Positions 45,161-53,646 are shown, counted from the first letter of the stretch. The stretch is 64,000 nt of DNA from SZUA-430 sp964638635 (GCA_964638635.1 CAZXAQ010000012.1:5914-69913); one strand, 5' to 3'. The notes: generated by a model from the sequence alone, not told the origin. A program made the numbers and translations.

Positions 45161-45195
45161 CTGAACGGCCTGGCGATATCGCCATTCAGGTTCAG
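45161..45195 (+). promoter_or_regulatory. Extended palindrome upstream of a 27-residue ORF
   Basis: A perfect 14-bp palindrome TGGCGATATCGCCA (45171-45184) is flanked by CTGAAC (45161) and GTTCAG (45190) as outer arms. A smaller inverted repeat GTGAC-4-GTCAC lies at 45124-45137. It is an operator or RNA hairpin candidate for the small ORF at 45252. Confidence 0.45.
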
Positions 45196-45251
45196 GGGCG
45201 CATCCTCGCGTCAACACTCGAGCATACGAGTTTGAAGAGAGGATCCGCCCA

Positions 45252-45335
45252 ATGACCACGTCTCGCGACTTCCTGAACACCGCCGCGCTGACGGCGCTCG
45301 TTATTCTGATCGCCTTCCTGCCCCGGATGTTTTGA
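45252..45335 (+). CDS. Small membrane peptide (27 residues)
   Basis: Encodes a peptide starting MTTSRDFLNTAALTALV and ending IAFLPRMF, with a single hydrophobic helix of about 17 residues. AGAGGAT lies nine bases before the ATG, and a structured palindrome lies 57 bp upstream. It resembles single-TM small proteins that modulate membrane complexes, or type I toxin peptides. It is supported only by ribosome site, hydrophobic pattern and position, so it is tentative. Confidence 0.45.
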   Translation: MTTSRDFLNTAALTALVILIAFLPRMF

Positions 45336-45446
45336 ACCCGTTTTGTCACGCAGCGTGCGCCGCCTGAGGGGCCCTTTCTCGAGGCGGCGAGTGGACTAGA
45401 AGCGAGCCCACCCGCGGGGGCATGTCAGCGCTTCCTGTCCGCGGCA

Positions 45447-45480
45447 AATAAAGAGAGGCCGCCCGATCTCTCGGACGGCC
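45447..45480 (-). terminator. Terminator of the Asn/Gly-repeat gene
   Basis: On the minus strand GGCCGTCCG-AGAGAT-CGGGCGGCC (one mismatch) is followed by TCTCTTTATTT, 35 bp after the stop of the 45515-46525 gene. Confidence 0.75.
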
Positions 45481-45514
45481 CCATCCCCCAGTAACGAGAG
45501 GAAGTCTCGTCGCC

Positions 45515-46525
45515 TTACTTCGGCGGCAGAGGCTTGCGCACCTTGCGGTGCTTGCGGACCGGCTTGTCGACAACCGGCGCCATCGGCACGTATTCACGAG
45601 CCGGGGGCGGAGGCGCCACGACCGCGACCACTTCGCCGTTCGGGCAAGGCGTGCCGGCCATGATCATCGCCTGACGGACGTCTTCGTCGACGCACATCAG
45701 CGAGGTCGCCGCGCGGTGGTAGCCAAGGGCCACCAGCTGGCGGGAGTTTTTCAAGCGGCGGCAGTTGTCGTCCTGCCAGGTCGTGCCGATCGAAAGACCG
45801 AACGACACCGCCTGCGCACCGATCGAGCTCGAACCCATGCAGGTGTCTTCGCCCGTCGCGAGCGGCGCAGCGTATGCCGTGTTCACCGGAGCGCGCTGGT
45901 TGTGCTCTTCGATGTTCACGTAGGCGCTGCTGTCGTTCTCGTTGTGCGAGTCGTTGTTGCCGTTGTTCCCGTTGTTGCCGTTGTAACCGTTGTGGCCGTT
46001 GTTCCCGTTGTTGCCGTTGTGGCCGTTGTTGCCGTTGTTGCCGTTGTAGCCGTTATGGCCGTTGTTGCCGTTGTAGTTGCCGTTGTTGTTGGCGCTCGAG
46101 TGGTTGTCGGCGCTGTTGTTGGTGCTGTTGTTGGCGTTGTTGTTCGTGCTGTTGTTGGCGTTGTTGCTTGTGGTGTTGTTGCCACCGTTGCCACCTTCGC
46201 CGGTGCCGCCGTGGCCGCCGTGACCGCCTCCACCGTAACCGCCGTGGCCGCCTTCGCCGTAGCCGCCGTAGCCGTCTCCGCCATTGCCGCCGTGACCGCC
46301 GCCATTGTAGTTGTGGCTGTCGCTGTGGTTTTGGTTGTTGTAGGTCGGATGGTTGTTGTTGTTATTGTAGTTGTTCGTGGTGTTGTAGCTGTCGCCATCG
46401 TCGTCGTCGTCGTGGCCGCCGCAATTGTAGTGGCATTGATTGCTGCCGGTCGCGAAGGCCGGCGTAGCGAGGGCCGTACCGAGCAGCAAAGACGCGGCCA
46501 CGATCCCCAGTTTAACTGAACGCAT
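45515..46525 (-). CDS. Secreted Asn/Gly-rich repeat protein
   Basis: 336 residues. Signal peptide (ASLLLGTALATPAFA), two early Cys (NQCHYNCGG), a poly-Asp patch, then about 150 residues of low-complexity repeats: Asn runs, GGHGGYGGGGHGG units and NGNNGHNGYNGNNG units. A folded C-terminal domain of about 120 residues carries four Cys (EDTCMGSS, DDNCRRLKN, SLMCVDED, GTPCPNG) and ends in a Lys/Arg tail. The repeats look suited to extended, amyloid- or matrix-like structure; the C-terminal part resembles small alphaproteobacterial secreted domains of unknown role. The repeat DNA (about 45945-46390) is prone to slippage. Confidence 0.85.
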   Translation of the reverse strand: MRSVKLGIVAASLLLGTALATPAFATGSNQCHYNCGGHDDDDDGDSYNTTNNYNNNNNHPTYNNQNHSDSHNYNGGGHGGNGGDGYGGYGEGGHGGYGGGGHGGHGGTGEGGNGGNNTTSNNANNSTNNNANNSTNNSADNHSSANNNGNYNGNNGHNGYNGNNGNNGHNGNNGNNGHNGYNGNNGNNGNNDSHNENDSSAYVNIEEHNQRAPVNTAYAAPLATGEDTCMGSSSIGAQAVSFGLSIGTTWQDDNCRRLKNSRQLVALGYHRAATSLMCVDEDVRQAMIMAGTPCPNGEVVAVVAPPPPAREYVPMAPVVDKPVRKHRKVRKPLPPK

Positions 46526-46842
46526 AGGTTAATCTCCCGTTACTTGAGCGCGGACACTCCAGTGCAGGGGCTGGGCCATGTCTTTTTGTGTCACCGAGAT
46601 ACAGTCGGCCGTCCTCCGTTCGGATTTTACGGATTCTCAACCGTCGGGCCGCGCGGCGGTTAGCGCCGTTAAGGCTAAGCGAAATTTACGCGGTGCCAGA
46701 CCGAGACAGGCCTGCCGTAGCTCTCTAATAATGTGTTAAGAGATAAGTCGAAGGGGCCTCGTGGGGAGAGCTTCTCGTTTCGCTCTCGTTGATGGGGCCG
46801 CAGTTCGCGCATTGCGTGGGGTGCGGCGATGAGGGGTGTGTG
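46526..46842. other. Divergent intergenic region, no gene seen
   Basis: 317 bp between the repeat-protein gene and the secreted-protein gene. Apart from both promoters and the ribosome site GAGGGG (46831-46836), nothing was recognised. It holds several TTAA/TTAG half-sites (about 46658-46680) but not at CtrA spacing. Confidence 0.5.
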
Positions 46843-47400
46843 GTGCGCGTTTTTGGCCTTCTTGCATTGATGTCGCTGGCGATCATGTCCGGCGGCGGCG
46901 TGGCGCAAGCGTGCGGCGGCGACTCCGACGATCCGATGTCCTGGGACAACGGCTTCGGCGTGGCGCGCTGCACGGAGCGTGGGCCGCGCTATCACATCCA
47001 CGACTTCGACGGCGTGCGCGCACGCGGCACTGCCGACGACGAAGACCCGATGGTGTGGGACGACGACCAGTGGCGCAGCACGCTGTTCGGCGGCTATTCG
47101 CGCACTTACGATCGCCGCTATGACCAGCGCGTGCGGCCACGCACGGCGGCCGTCGAGGTTCGGCAGGAGCGGCACATCGAGGTTCGCATTCGCGACGCCG
47201 CGGATGCCGATACAGTTGCGGAACCCAAACCGCGCGGGCCAAAGCTCCTCAACGTTCGCACGCGGTCTGAGTTCAAGACGAGCCCCGGCGTCCTTCGCTT
47301 CGGCGGACACGATTGCCGCGGCGTGTTGGTACTGACGTGGGGAAGCCTCGGCGGCAAAACGCGCTGCTATGAAGGCGGCGGGCGCATCAAGACGCCGTAG
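46843..47400 (+). CDS. Secreted Arg/Asp-rich protein, unknown
   Basis: 185 residues from GTG 46843, with GAGGGG six bases upstream. The signal peptide VFGLLALMSLAIMSGGGVAQA is followed by CGGDSDDPMSWDNGFGVARC and an alternating acidic/Arg-rich body, with one more Cys pair near the end (GHDCRGV, TRCYEG). No family was recognised. Array B begins 17 bp after its stop. An upstream in-frame ATG at 46789 would hide the signal peptide. Confidence 0.65.
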   Translation: MRVFGLLALMSLAIMSGGGVAQACGGDSDDPMSWDNGFGVARCTERGPRYHIHDFDGVRARGTADDEDPMVWDDDQWRSTLFGGYSRTYDRRYDQRVRPRTAAVEVRQERHIEVRIRDAADADTVAEPKPRGPKLLNVRTRSEFKTSPGVLRFGGHDCRGVLVLTWGSLGGKTRCYEGGGRIKTP

Positions 47401-47417
47401 CCGGACGACCGCCTTGG

Positions 47418-47537
47418 CGAAATACAATGCGAATTTCGCCGTTACAGCGTTACATTGGCTGACTTCCGCGAAAAATGCCGTTACGCGGGCGTTACATCGA
47501 CGTTACTTTGTAACGGGGTCCGCATGAGGCGCGTAAC
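47418..47537. repeat. Iteron-like array B (GTTAC type)
   Basis: Homologue of array A. GTTAC in direct orientation starts at 47441, 47449, 47480, 47491 and 47502, inverted (GTAAC) at 47510 and 47533. Steps are 8, 31, 11, 11, 8, 23. CGTTAC-TTT-GTAACG forms a hairpin in the same place as in A. All seven sites differ from A at one and the same base. It lies in the 311-bp convergent region between a secreted-protein gene and an AraC-type gene; no gene was seen there. Confidence 0.8.
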
Positions 47538-47711
47538 GCCCCACCCATCGCGGCGCGCCGCGAATAGTCGATCGTTCAAGTCCTATTCGGTTTTCAAGTC
47601 GCAGCCGCTGGCCCGTTTCAAGGCCAGGGAAACGCGCAATATAATTCATACGCATATACATCAAAGTGGATTGGTGTCGCAGCCAGTTTGCCGCAGCCGC
47701 AAACCCCGGCG

Positions 47712-48557
47712 CTATGCCGGACAAAGCGTATTGATCAGGCAATCGCCATTGGCCCGCTTGGCGGCGCGGTAGGCCGACGGCGTCATGTGAGTCAGCTGTT
47801 TGAAGTCGCGCGCGAAGTGCGGCTCGTCGTGGAATTGAAGCAGCGTGTCCTCCTCCGCGGCGCCACCCCAGGGCTGCGGATGAATCTGGCGCAGCACCGC
47901 CTGCAGCCGCGCCAGGCGCAACAGATGCTTCGGCGACCAGCCGCTGGCGGCCAGCATTTTCTTGTGCAGTCCGCGCGCGCTAATCCCCAAACGCTGCGCG
48001 ATCGCGTCCACGCTGCCGGTCATGCGCCCTTGAGCGAGGGCGTCGGCAAGCACGAGGTCGCGCTGATGCCATGCCGCGCGTGCGGCGAACGCGGCGCGAA
48101 GCCATTGTGTCGCGAGCAGGGTGCGCGCGGCGAAATTGGGCGCGATGATGAGGTCATCGCAAATGTCGGGAAGGTCGAGGTCGCGGATGTCGATGCGCCG
48201 CTCCGTGAGAGCGCCAACTTGCGCCCGCCCCAGCATCGCGGCGCCCAGATGGGTCAGCACAATGCAATAGACGTGCACCGGGCCGTCGGTGCGTGCTTCC
48301 CACACCGCGCTCGTCGGTCCCCAGAGGGCGCCACGCGGCACGGGCGCGAATGCGCCCCCGGTGCCGTGGCGGCGCATCTCGTAGTCTTTACCGATCACGA
48401 ATTGAAACAGCGGGCAGGTGTCCGGCAGTTCGATCGCGACGCCTAGGCGCGCGGAGTCGCTGCGCTCGACCAGGGCCTGCACAAAGGGCGCAAGGTCCGC
48501 CGGCGCCGGCGCTTGGAAAAGCCCGATAACGGGCGCGGTGACGGCGGGCGTGATCAT
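47712..48557 (-). CDS. AraC-family transcription regulator
   Basis: 281 residues. An N-terminal beta-rich sensing region is followed by the AraC double HTH: VDAIAQRLGISARGLHKKML and the second helix region FHDEPHFARDFKQLTHMTPSAYR, ending with a Cys-containing tail. GGAACCGG precedes the ATG. It is divergent from the beta-lactamase-fold pseudogene, which it may once have controlled. The ligand is unknown. Confidence 0.88.
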   Translation of the reverse strand: MITPAVTAPVIGLFQAPAPADLAPFVQALVERSDSARLGVAIELPDTCPLFQFVIGKDYEMRRHGTGGAFAPVPRGALWGPTSAVWEARTDGPVHVYCIVLTHLGAAMLGRAQVGALTERRIDIRDLDLPDICDDLIIAPNFAARTLLATQWLRAAFAARAAWHQRDLVLADALAQGRMTGSVDAIAQRLGISARGLHKKMLAASGWSPKHLLRLARLQAVLRQIHPQPWGGAAEEDTLLQFHDEPHFARDFKQLTHMTPSAYRAAKRANGDCLINTLCPA

Positions 48558-48628
48558 CCGGTTCCGATTTTTACAATGAGGGACTGCGCCTGCAAGTTAC
48601 ATGTGGGGTGTCCGATCGGGAGTTCCAA

Positions 48629-49572
48629 ATGCGCTTTGTTCTCGCCGCCTTCGCCGCCATTGGCCTCAGCATTTGCGCGTATTTGGCGGTGCAGGTCGCT
48701 TCGCGAACCGTCGTGCCGCCCGTACCCAGCGCCGCCGCGATCGATGCGGAGGTCGCGCGCGCGATGGCGGCGACCGGCGCCAAGGGGTTGGCGGTGGCCG
48801 TGGTCGAGAACGGCCGGATCGTCCATGTGAAGAGCTACGGCATGCGCAATGCGGCGGGCGATCCGCTGCAGACGAACACCATCATGTACGGCGCCTCGCT
48901 CACCAAAGCCGTGTTTGCCTACACCGTGATGCAGCTGGTGGACGAAGGTGTTCTCAAGCTCGATACGCCGATCGAGCGCTATTTGTCCAAGCCCCTGCCC
49001 GCTTACACCGAGCCGGAAGTGGAGGATCGCTATGCGCGTTGGAGCGACCTCGCGGGCGACGAGCGCTGGCGCAAGCTGACGCCGCGCATCCTACTGACGC
49101 ACAGCCCGGGGTTTGCGAACTTCGCAAGATCGAACCGCATGACGAGCGGAGCCGCGTTCGCGCCGCGGGCTCGATGGACACGACGATCGAAGACTTCACG
49201 CGGTTCGCGGCCGCGTTTGCGCGCGGCGAGGGTTTGTCGGCGGCGGCACGCGCCGAGATCATCCGCCCGCAGCTGCCGATCACAACGCGCACGCAGTTTC
49301 CGACACTTCAGCCGGAGCTGCCGGTGGCCGAGCGCCGCGCGGACCTCGCCGCAGGCCTCGGCGTGATCACGTTCACCGGATCCCAAGGCCGCGCCTTCGA
49401 GAAGGGTGGCCACAACGACACCACCGGCAACAGCTGGATCTGCGTCGAAGCGCGCCGGAGCTGCGTGGTGCTGTTGTCGAACGACGTGCGCGCGGAGGCG
49501 GCGTTTCCGGGGTTGGTGCGGCTCATCCTGGGCGAGACGGGCGCGCCGTATGATTGGACGAAGAGCCTTTGA
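48629..49572 (+). pseudogene. Serine hydrolase (beta-lactamase fold), internally deleted and frameshifted
   Basis: The 5' part encodes a signal-anchored class C-type serine hydrolase through the active site YGASLTKAVFAY (S-x-x-K) up to LLTHSPGFANF. The 3' part in another frame resumes at RAAGSMDTTIEDFTRFAAAF and runs to the normal end with KGGHNDTTGN. Between them the roughly 100 residues that should hold Y-x-N are gone, and the frame changes at about 49130-49160. ATG at 48629 has GGGAG upstream. Loss of Tyr and frame means it cannot be active. Confidence 0.82.
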
Positions 49573-49710
49573 GCTCAGGCGGCTCGACTTACTTCATCGA
49601 CGTCGGCGTAGGTCCGCCTTCGCTTCGCTTCGGCGCGACAGCCTACGCTGCTTGCGGTCAAGGGTTGATCTTGGCTTGCCGAGCCGTAGCTGCTGCCAAG
49701 CAGCGAAGGC

Positions 49711-49797
49711 TGGTGCCCCTGGCCGGAATCGAACCAGCACGTTGTCACCAACAACAGATTTTGAGTCTGCCGCGTCTACCAGTTCCGCCACAGGGGC
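49711..49797 (-). tRNA. tRNA-Leu (CAA)
   Basis: 87 nt with encoded CCA. The anticodon loop CTCAAAA gives CAA, decoding UUG. The long variable arm GTTGGTGACAAC and T arm GGTTCGATTCC are clear; acceptor stem GCCCCTG pairs with CAGGGGC. Single tRNA gene between the pseudogene and dsbB. Confidence 0.95.
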
Positions 49798-49966
49798 ACG
49801 TTGCGCCGAATTCATTTTGAGGGCCGGTAGTCCCCGCCTCGGCGCAAGGGGGCGCATATTAGGGGTGGCGGGCGTTCCGTCAACCGCGGTTTTCGCACGG
49901 AATCTTGTGCGGTATGCCGCACGGGGACTGGATGCCTTTGGGGCTCAGCCGCGCTAGATTCACCCC

Positions 49967-50503
49967 ATGAACGTCGGCACTCTTTCCACGCAGCTGCAGC
50001 GGGGCGCGGCCCATCCGCTGATGCCGGGCTTGGCGATCGCAGGGCTCGCGATTGCGCTGCTCGCGGGGGCTTATGCGTTTGAGTATTTGGTTGGGCTTAA
50101 GCCCTGCCCCTTGTGCCTGGAGCAGCGTGGGCCTTGGTTCGCGTTGATTCCGATCGGCGGCGCGATTTACGGCGCGGGCTTCGCAAAGGCGCCGCGCAGC
50201 CTGGTGATGGCGTTCTACGCTGCGGCGCTGGTGATTGCGTTGTGGGGCGCCTATCTCGGCGGTTATCACGCCGGCGTCGAATACAAATGGTGGCTGGGGC
50301 CGCAATCGTGCACCGGCGGAGGTTTGCCGACCGACGGGCCTCTGCTCGAGGGCCTGTCGTCGTCGGAGATCGTGCGCTGCGACGAAGTCCCCTGGGAGAT
50401 TTTCGGCATCTCGCTCGCCGGGTTCAATTTTCTCTTTTCGCTGGTGGCGGCCGGTCTCGCCGCGCTCGGTTTGCGGACGGCGTTGAAGGGGGGACTCCAA
50501 TGA
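49967..50503 (+). CDS. dsbB: Disulfide bond formation protein B
   Basis: 178 residues with four TM helices; reoxidises DsbA by passing electrons to ubiquinone. The first redox pair is CPLC (C47, C50) in LKPCPLCLEQRGPWFALIP; the second periplasmic pair is Cys in GPQSCTGG and EIVRCDEVPW. Its stop overlaps the coq7 ATG (ATGA). The pairing with a ubiquinone-synthesis gene fits its quinone dependence. Confidence 0.9.
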   Translation: MNVGTLSTQLQRGAAHPLMPGLAIAGLAIALLAGAYAFEYLVGLKPCPLCLEQRGPWFALIPIGGAIYGAGFAKAPRSLVMAFYAAALVIALWGAYLGGYHAGVEYKWWLGPQSCTGGGLPTDGPLLEGLSSSEIVRCDEVPWEIFGISLAGFNFLFSLVAAGLAALGLRTALKGGLQ

Positions 50504-51066
50504 GCGTTTCGGTGAAAGCCGCGCCGCGATTGCCCGGGTTCGAGGCCACCGACAAAGACGTCGAACGGATGATCCGCGTCGATCACGCCGGCGAGTACGG
50601 CGCCGTGCAGATCTATCGCGGGCAGTTGGCGGTGCTGGGGCATACGGCAACGGGTGCCACGATCAAGCACATGCACGATCAGGAGGAAGAGCATCTCGCG
50701 CGGTTCGATCAGCTGATCGCCGAGCACGGCGTCCGGCCGACGGCGCTTGCGCCCGTTTGGAATGTGGCGGGTTATGCGCTGGGCGCCGTGACGGCGCTGA
50801 TGGGCGAGAAGGCGGCGATGGCGTGCACGGCCGCGGTCGAAGAGGTGATCGACGAGCATTACGCGCGCCAAGCGGCGTCGCTTGAGAAAGACGGCGAGGC
50901 CAACGCCGCGTTGAAAGAGACGATCGAGAAGTTTCGCGCGGACGAGATCCAGCATCGCGAAACCGCGATCGAGCACGGTGCCGAGCAGGCGCCCGGTTAC
51001 GGCCTGCTGTCGGAGGCGATCAAGGCGGGGTGCCGGCTCGCGATCAAGTTGTCGGAGCGGTTCTAG
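50500..51066 (+). CDS. coq7: 3-demethoxyubiquinol hydroxylase COQ7
   Basis: 188 residues. Di-iron hydroxylase adding the C6 hydroxyl in ubiquinone synthesis. Iron ligands are in the two E...ExxH sets: DHAGEYGAVQIY plus DQEEEHLARFD, and EEVIDEHYARQ plus ADEIQHRETAIEHG. It starts RLPGFEATDKDVERMIRVD after a short tail. Four-base overlap with dsbB and one-base overlap with the GNAT gene indicate one operon. Confidence 0.93.
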   Translation: MSVSVKAAPRLPGFEATDKDVERMIRVDHAGEYGAVQIYRGQLAVLGHTATGATIKHMHDQEEEHLARFDQLIAEHGVRPTALAPVWNVAGYALGAVTALMGEKAAMACTAAVEEVIDEHYARQAASLEKDGEANAALKETIEKFRADEIQHRETAIEHGAEQAPGYGLLSEAIKAGCRLAIKLSERF

Positions 51067-51719
51067 TGGCGGCACTTGACGACGCTGCGTTTGAGCGGCG
51101 GCGGCTCGCTGCCGATCCCAAGCGCGCGACGGAGGCCGACCGCGAGCGCGTGATCAATTGCTTGAGTGCGGCGTTCGCCGACGATCCCGTGATGTGTTGG
51201 ATCGGGCGGCGCGACGCGAAACGCGATGCCGGGCGGCGCGCTATGTTCACGTTTCTGGTCGGCACGCTGGGCATTCCGGGGCAGGAGCTTTGGACGGCGG
51301 AGGATTACTCGTCGGCGGCACTGTGGGTGCCGCCGGAGCGGGCGGACCTGAAGCTGCCATGGTGGCGCGAGGTCGCGCTGTTTCCGACGATCTTGAAGTT
51401 TACGCGGTTCGACGGGCTGTCGCGCGTCGATGCGTTTCGCAAGGCGGCAGACGCGCATCATCCCAAGGACAAGCCGCATTTCTATCTGATGACGATCGGC
51501 GTCGATCCGAAGTTTCAGGGGCAGGGTTTGGGTTCGGCGCTGCTGGAAGCGACGCTCGCCAAGATCGATGCGCGCGGACTGCCCAGCTATCTTGAGTCCT
51601 CAAGCCCGAAGAACGTGCCGCTTTATCAGCGGCACGGCTTTGCGGTGACGAAAGAGTTTCGCCCGGCCCCCGACGGACCGCCGCTCTGGGGGATGTGGCG
51701 GGAGGCGAAGACGCGTTGA
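51066..51719 (+). CDS. GNAT-family N-acetyltransferase
   Basis: 217 residues from GTG 51066, which overlaps the coq7 stop by one base. Acetyl-CoA-binding motif A is MTIGVDPKFQGQGLGSALL, followed by YLESSSPKNVPLYQRHGF, typical of the family's C-terminal part. The substrate (small amine, protein or antibiotic) is unknown. It is translationally coupled as the third gene after dsbB and coq7. Confidence 0.85.
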   Translation: MAALDDAAFERRRLAADPKRATEADRERVINCLSAAFADDPVMCWIGRRDAKRDAGRRAMFTFLVGTLGIPGQELWTAEDYSSAALWVPPERADLKLPWWREVALFPTILKFTRFDGLSRVDAFRKAADAHHPKDKPHFYLMTIGVDPKFQGQGLGSALLEATLAKIDARGLPSYLESSSPKNVPLYQRHGFAVTKEFRPAPDGPPLWGMWREAKTR

Positions 51720-51720
51720 G

Positions 51721-52050
51721 TTGCGCCAATCAGCTTTGAAACGCCAAGAGCGCCAAGCTGCTCGTGTACTATCGCCGGGACAATAGCGCGTTGCATGCAA
51801 GGCATGTCTCACGCGAAGCCGCGAAAATCGCGAAGGAAAGACGCGAACAAAGTTGGCTCATCCGCGCGCCGCAGGCGCGCAACCGCATCGCGACCGGCGC
51901 ATCGCGCCGGAAAATCTCTTTCGCTCTTTTCGCGTTCTTTCGCGGCTTCGCGTGAGGCCACCTTTATTGCGTCGGTGCGCCATCAGCGCGTTGGAGGAGT
52001 GCCACGAGAAGCTTGGCGTTCTTGGCGTCTCAAAGTTGCGGCGTTGGCGC
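51721..52050. mobile_element. Nested inverted-repeat element without gene
   Basis: Outer arms 51721-51766 and 52003-52050 match as inverted copies (core AACGCCAAGAGCGCCAAGC with CTCGTG). Inner arms 51808-51847 and 51916-51956 match too (CTCACGCGAAGCCGCGAAA core). A mini-hairpin CGGCGCATCGCGCCG lies at about 51890-51910. It fills most of the 447-bp gap before the HNH gene and resembles the GxxExxY-flanking repeats, so it may be a non-autonomous copy. Confidence 0.6.
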
Positions 52051-52166
52051 GGCGACCCTGGGTGACCGGGTCGCGCTTCGCTTGCCCGGCCATGACGACT
52101 TCTTCGGCGTCCGCGCGATGTCGATCTGCCGGGGCAAATCCCAGTCCCAATCCTTGGCGTTCATTC

Positions 52167-52739
52167 CTACGGTTCCAGTTCGCTGTCCCAGTAGAGATAG
52201 TCCTGCCACGACTCGTGCAGATAGTTCGGCGGGAACAGGCGGCCGTTGGCATGCAGCTGTGTCACTGTGGGCCGGTGGGGCTTGTGGTGCGGGTGCATGC
52301 CGGCTTGGTGGGGCAGCTTGCCGCCCTTGAACAGGTTGCACGGCGCGCACGCGGTCACGACGTTTTCCCACGTGGTTCGTCCGCCGCGCGAGCGGGGGAT
52401 GACATGGTCGAACGTCAGGTCGTTCGCGACGTGGTTCACGCCGCAATACTGGCACGCGAAGCGGTCGCGCAGGAACACGTTGAAGCGCGTGAACGCCGGG
52501 TGGCGCGCGGGCTTCACATAGGTCTTCAGCGAGACGACCGACGGCAGGCGCATGTGATGCGTCGGCGAGTGGACGACGCGGTCGTACTCCTCGACGATGT
52601 GCACGCGGTCGAGGAACACGGCCTTGATCGTGTCCTGCCATGACCACAGCGACAGCGGGAAATAAGAAAGCGGCCGGTAGTCCGCGTTCAAAACCAACGC
52701 GGGAAAAGCCTCCGGTGCGCGCTCCGAGGCGGCTAACAC
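52167..52739 (-). CDS. HNH endonuclease-family protein
   Basis: 190 residues. The HNH domain shows the zinc pair CQYCG and TACAPCN with the catalytic DHVIPRSRGGRTTWENVV between them. An N-terminal region (LNADYRPLSYFPLSLWSWQD) is typical of the widely conserved chromosomal HNH proteins of alphaproteobacteria, whose role is not settled. GTG start with AGGAGG at good spacing. The gene stands alone and is not part of a restriction system in this window. Confidence 0.85.
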   Translation of the reverse strand: MLAASERAPEAFPALVLNADYRPLSYFPLSLWSWQDTIKAVFLDRVHIVEEYDRVVHSPTHHMRLPSVVSLKTYVKPARHPAFTRFNVFLRDRFACQYCGVNHVANDLTFDHVIPRSRGGRTTWENVVTACAPCNLFKGGKLPHQAGMHPHHKPHRPTVTQLHANGRLFPPNYLHESWQDYLYWDSELEP

Positions 52740-52883
52740 GATACTGTCCTCCTCTGTGCGCGGTGCCTGAAGACTCTAGTCCTTTCCGCTTCGGGGCGGC
52801 GCACGAAAGTGTGCGCCGGTGATGTGTCAGCCTAATGTAAGGCCGCGCAACGGTGCAACAAGAGGTACAAAATCCGCGGAAAA

Positions 52884-53597
52884 TCAGGTCGCCGCGACGG
52901 CGTCGGGCACGGCGAGCGGCGCATTCTCGGGTCTGGTCGCGAGCTTTCCGGCGAAAGCGTCGGTCAAGAATCGCCCGGCGAGATCGAGCGAGTCCGGGCC
53001 GATGCCGTGGCCAATGCCGCGCGAGACGTGCCAGCGGACGGTGACGCCCGCCGTGCCCAAGCCGTTCGCGGCGAGGAACATCGCCTGGACGGGGATCATC
53101 TCGTCGGTGTCGCCGTGGGTCAGGAGCACTGGAGGGCGGCCGACGATTTCGGCGGGGAGTTTTTCGGGGCCGGGGAGCGCGCCTGAGAAGCCGACGATGG
53201 CGGCGGGCGACGTCTTACGGCGCAGGCCGACGTGCAGCGACATCATCGTGCCTTGGCTGAAGCCGACGAGTGCGAGGCGCGAGGCATCGAGGTTTAGGCG
53301 CGCAAGTTCGCTGTCGATGAAGGCGTTGAGGGTCGGCGCCGCTCGTTCGACGCCGCGCAGCATTTCGTCGGGCTGCATGCGCGTGATCGGAAACCACTGA
53401 TAGCCCATCGGCGACATGGCGCAACGTTCGGGCGCGTTGGGCGACGCGAAGGCGGCCGTGGGCAACAAGCGCTGCCAATGACCGCCGAGGCCGATCAGGT
53501 CGTTCCCGTCGGCGCCGTAGCCGTGGCAGAAGACGATGAGCCGGTCGGCTTTGCCGCTGGCCGCGGGGATGCGGGGGCCGGTGAGTTGCGGTGTCAT
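52884..53597 (-). CDS. Phospholipase/carboxylesterase-type alpha/beta hydrolase
   Basis: 237 residues. LIVFCHGYGADGNDLIGLG is the oxyanion/HGxGAD opening, nucleophile Ser sits in LVGFSQGTMMSLHVGLRR, Asp in LLTHGDTDEMIPV, and His in SRGIGHGIGPDS, the full set of the abhydrolase_2 (YpfH/EstB-like) family. ATG at 53597 is chosen because the family begins at this point; longer starts overlap the divergent gluQ gene. Intergenic space to gluQ is 49 bp. Confidence 0.88.
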   Translation of the reverse strand: MTPQLTGPRIPAASGKADRLIVFCHGYGADGNDLIGLGGHWQRLLPTAAFASPNAPERCAMSPMGYQWFPITRMQPDEMLRGVERAAPTLNAFIDSELARLNLDASRLALVGFSQGTMMSLHVGLRRKTSPAAIVGFSGALPGPEKLPAEIVGRPPVLLTHGDTDEMIPVQAMFLAANGLGTAGVTVRWHVSRGIGHGIGPDSLDLAGRFLTDAFAGKLATRPENAPLAVPDAVAAT

Positions 53598-53646
53598 GCG
53601 GCGCACTCTAGGCGGGGTCGATGCGGTTGAGCTAGAGGTGGGTGCC

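Noticed and set aside
45940..46400. Tandem repeats in the Asn/Gly gene as a CRISPR array
   Set aside because: The units are in frame within a secreted protein, have no unique spacers and no cas genes are near.
46675..47427. 250-residue minus-strand reading frame antisense to the secreted-protein gene
   Set aside because: Its start lies near repeat B, it has no ribosome site, and the opposite strand has a clear signal peptide and Cys pattern; it is a codon-bias shadow.
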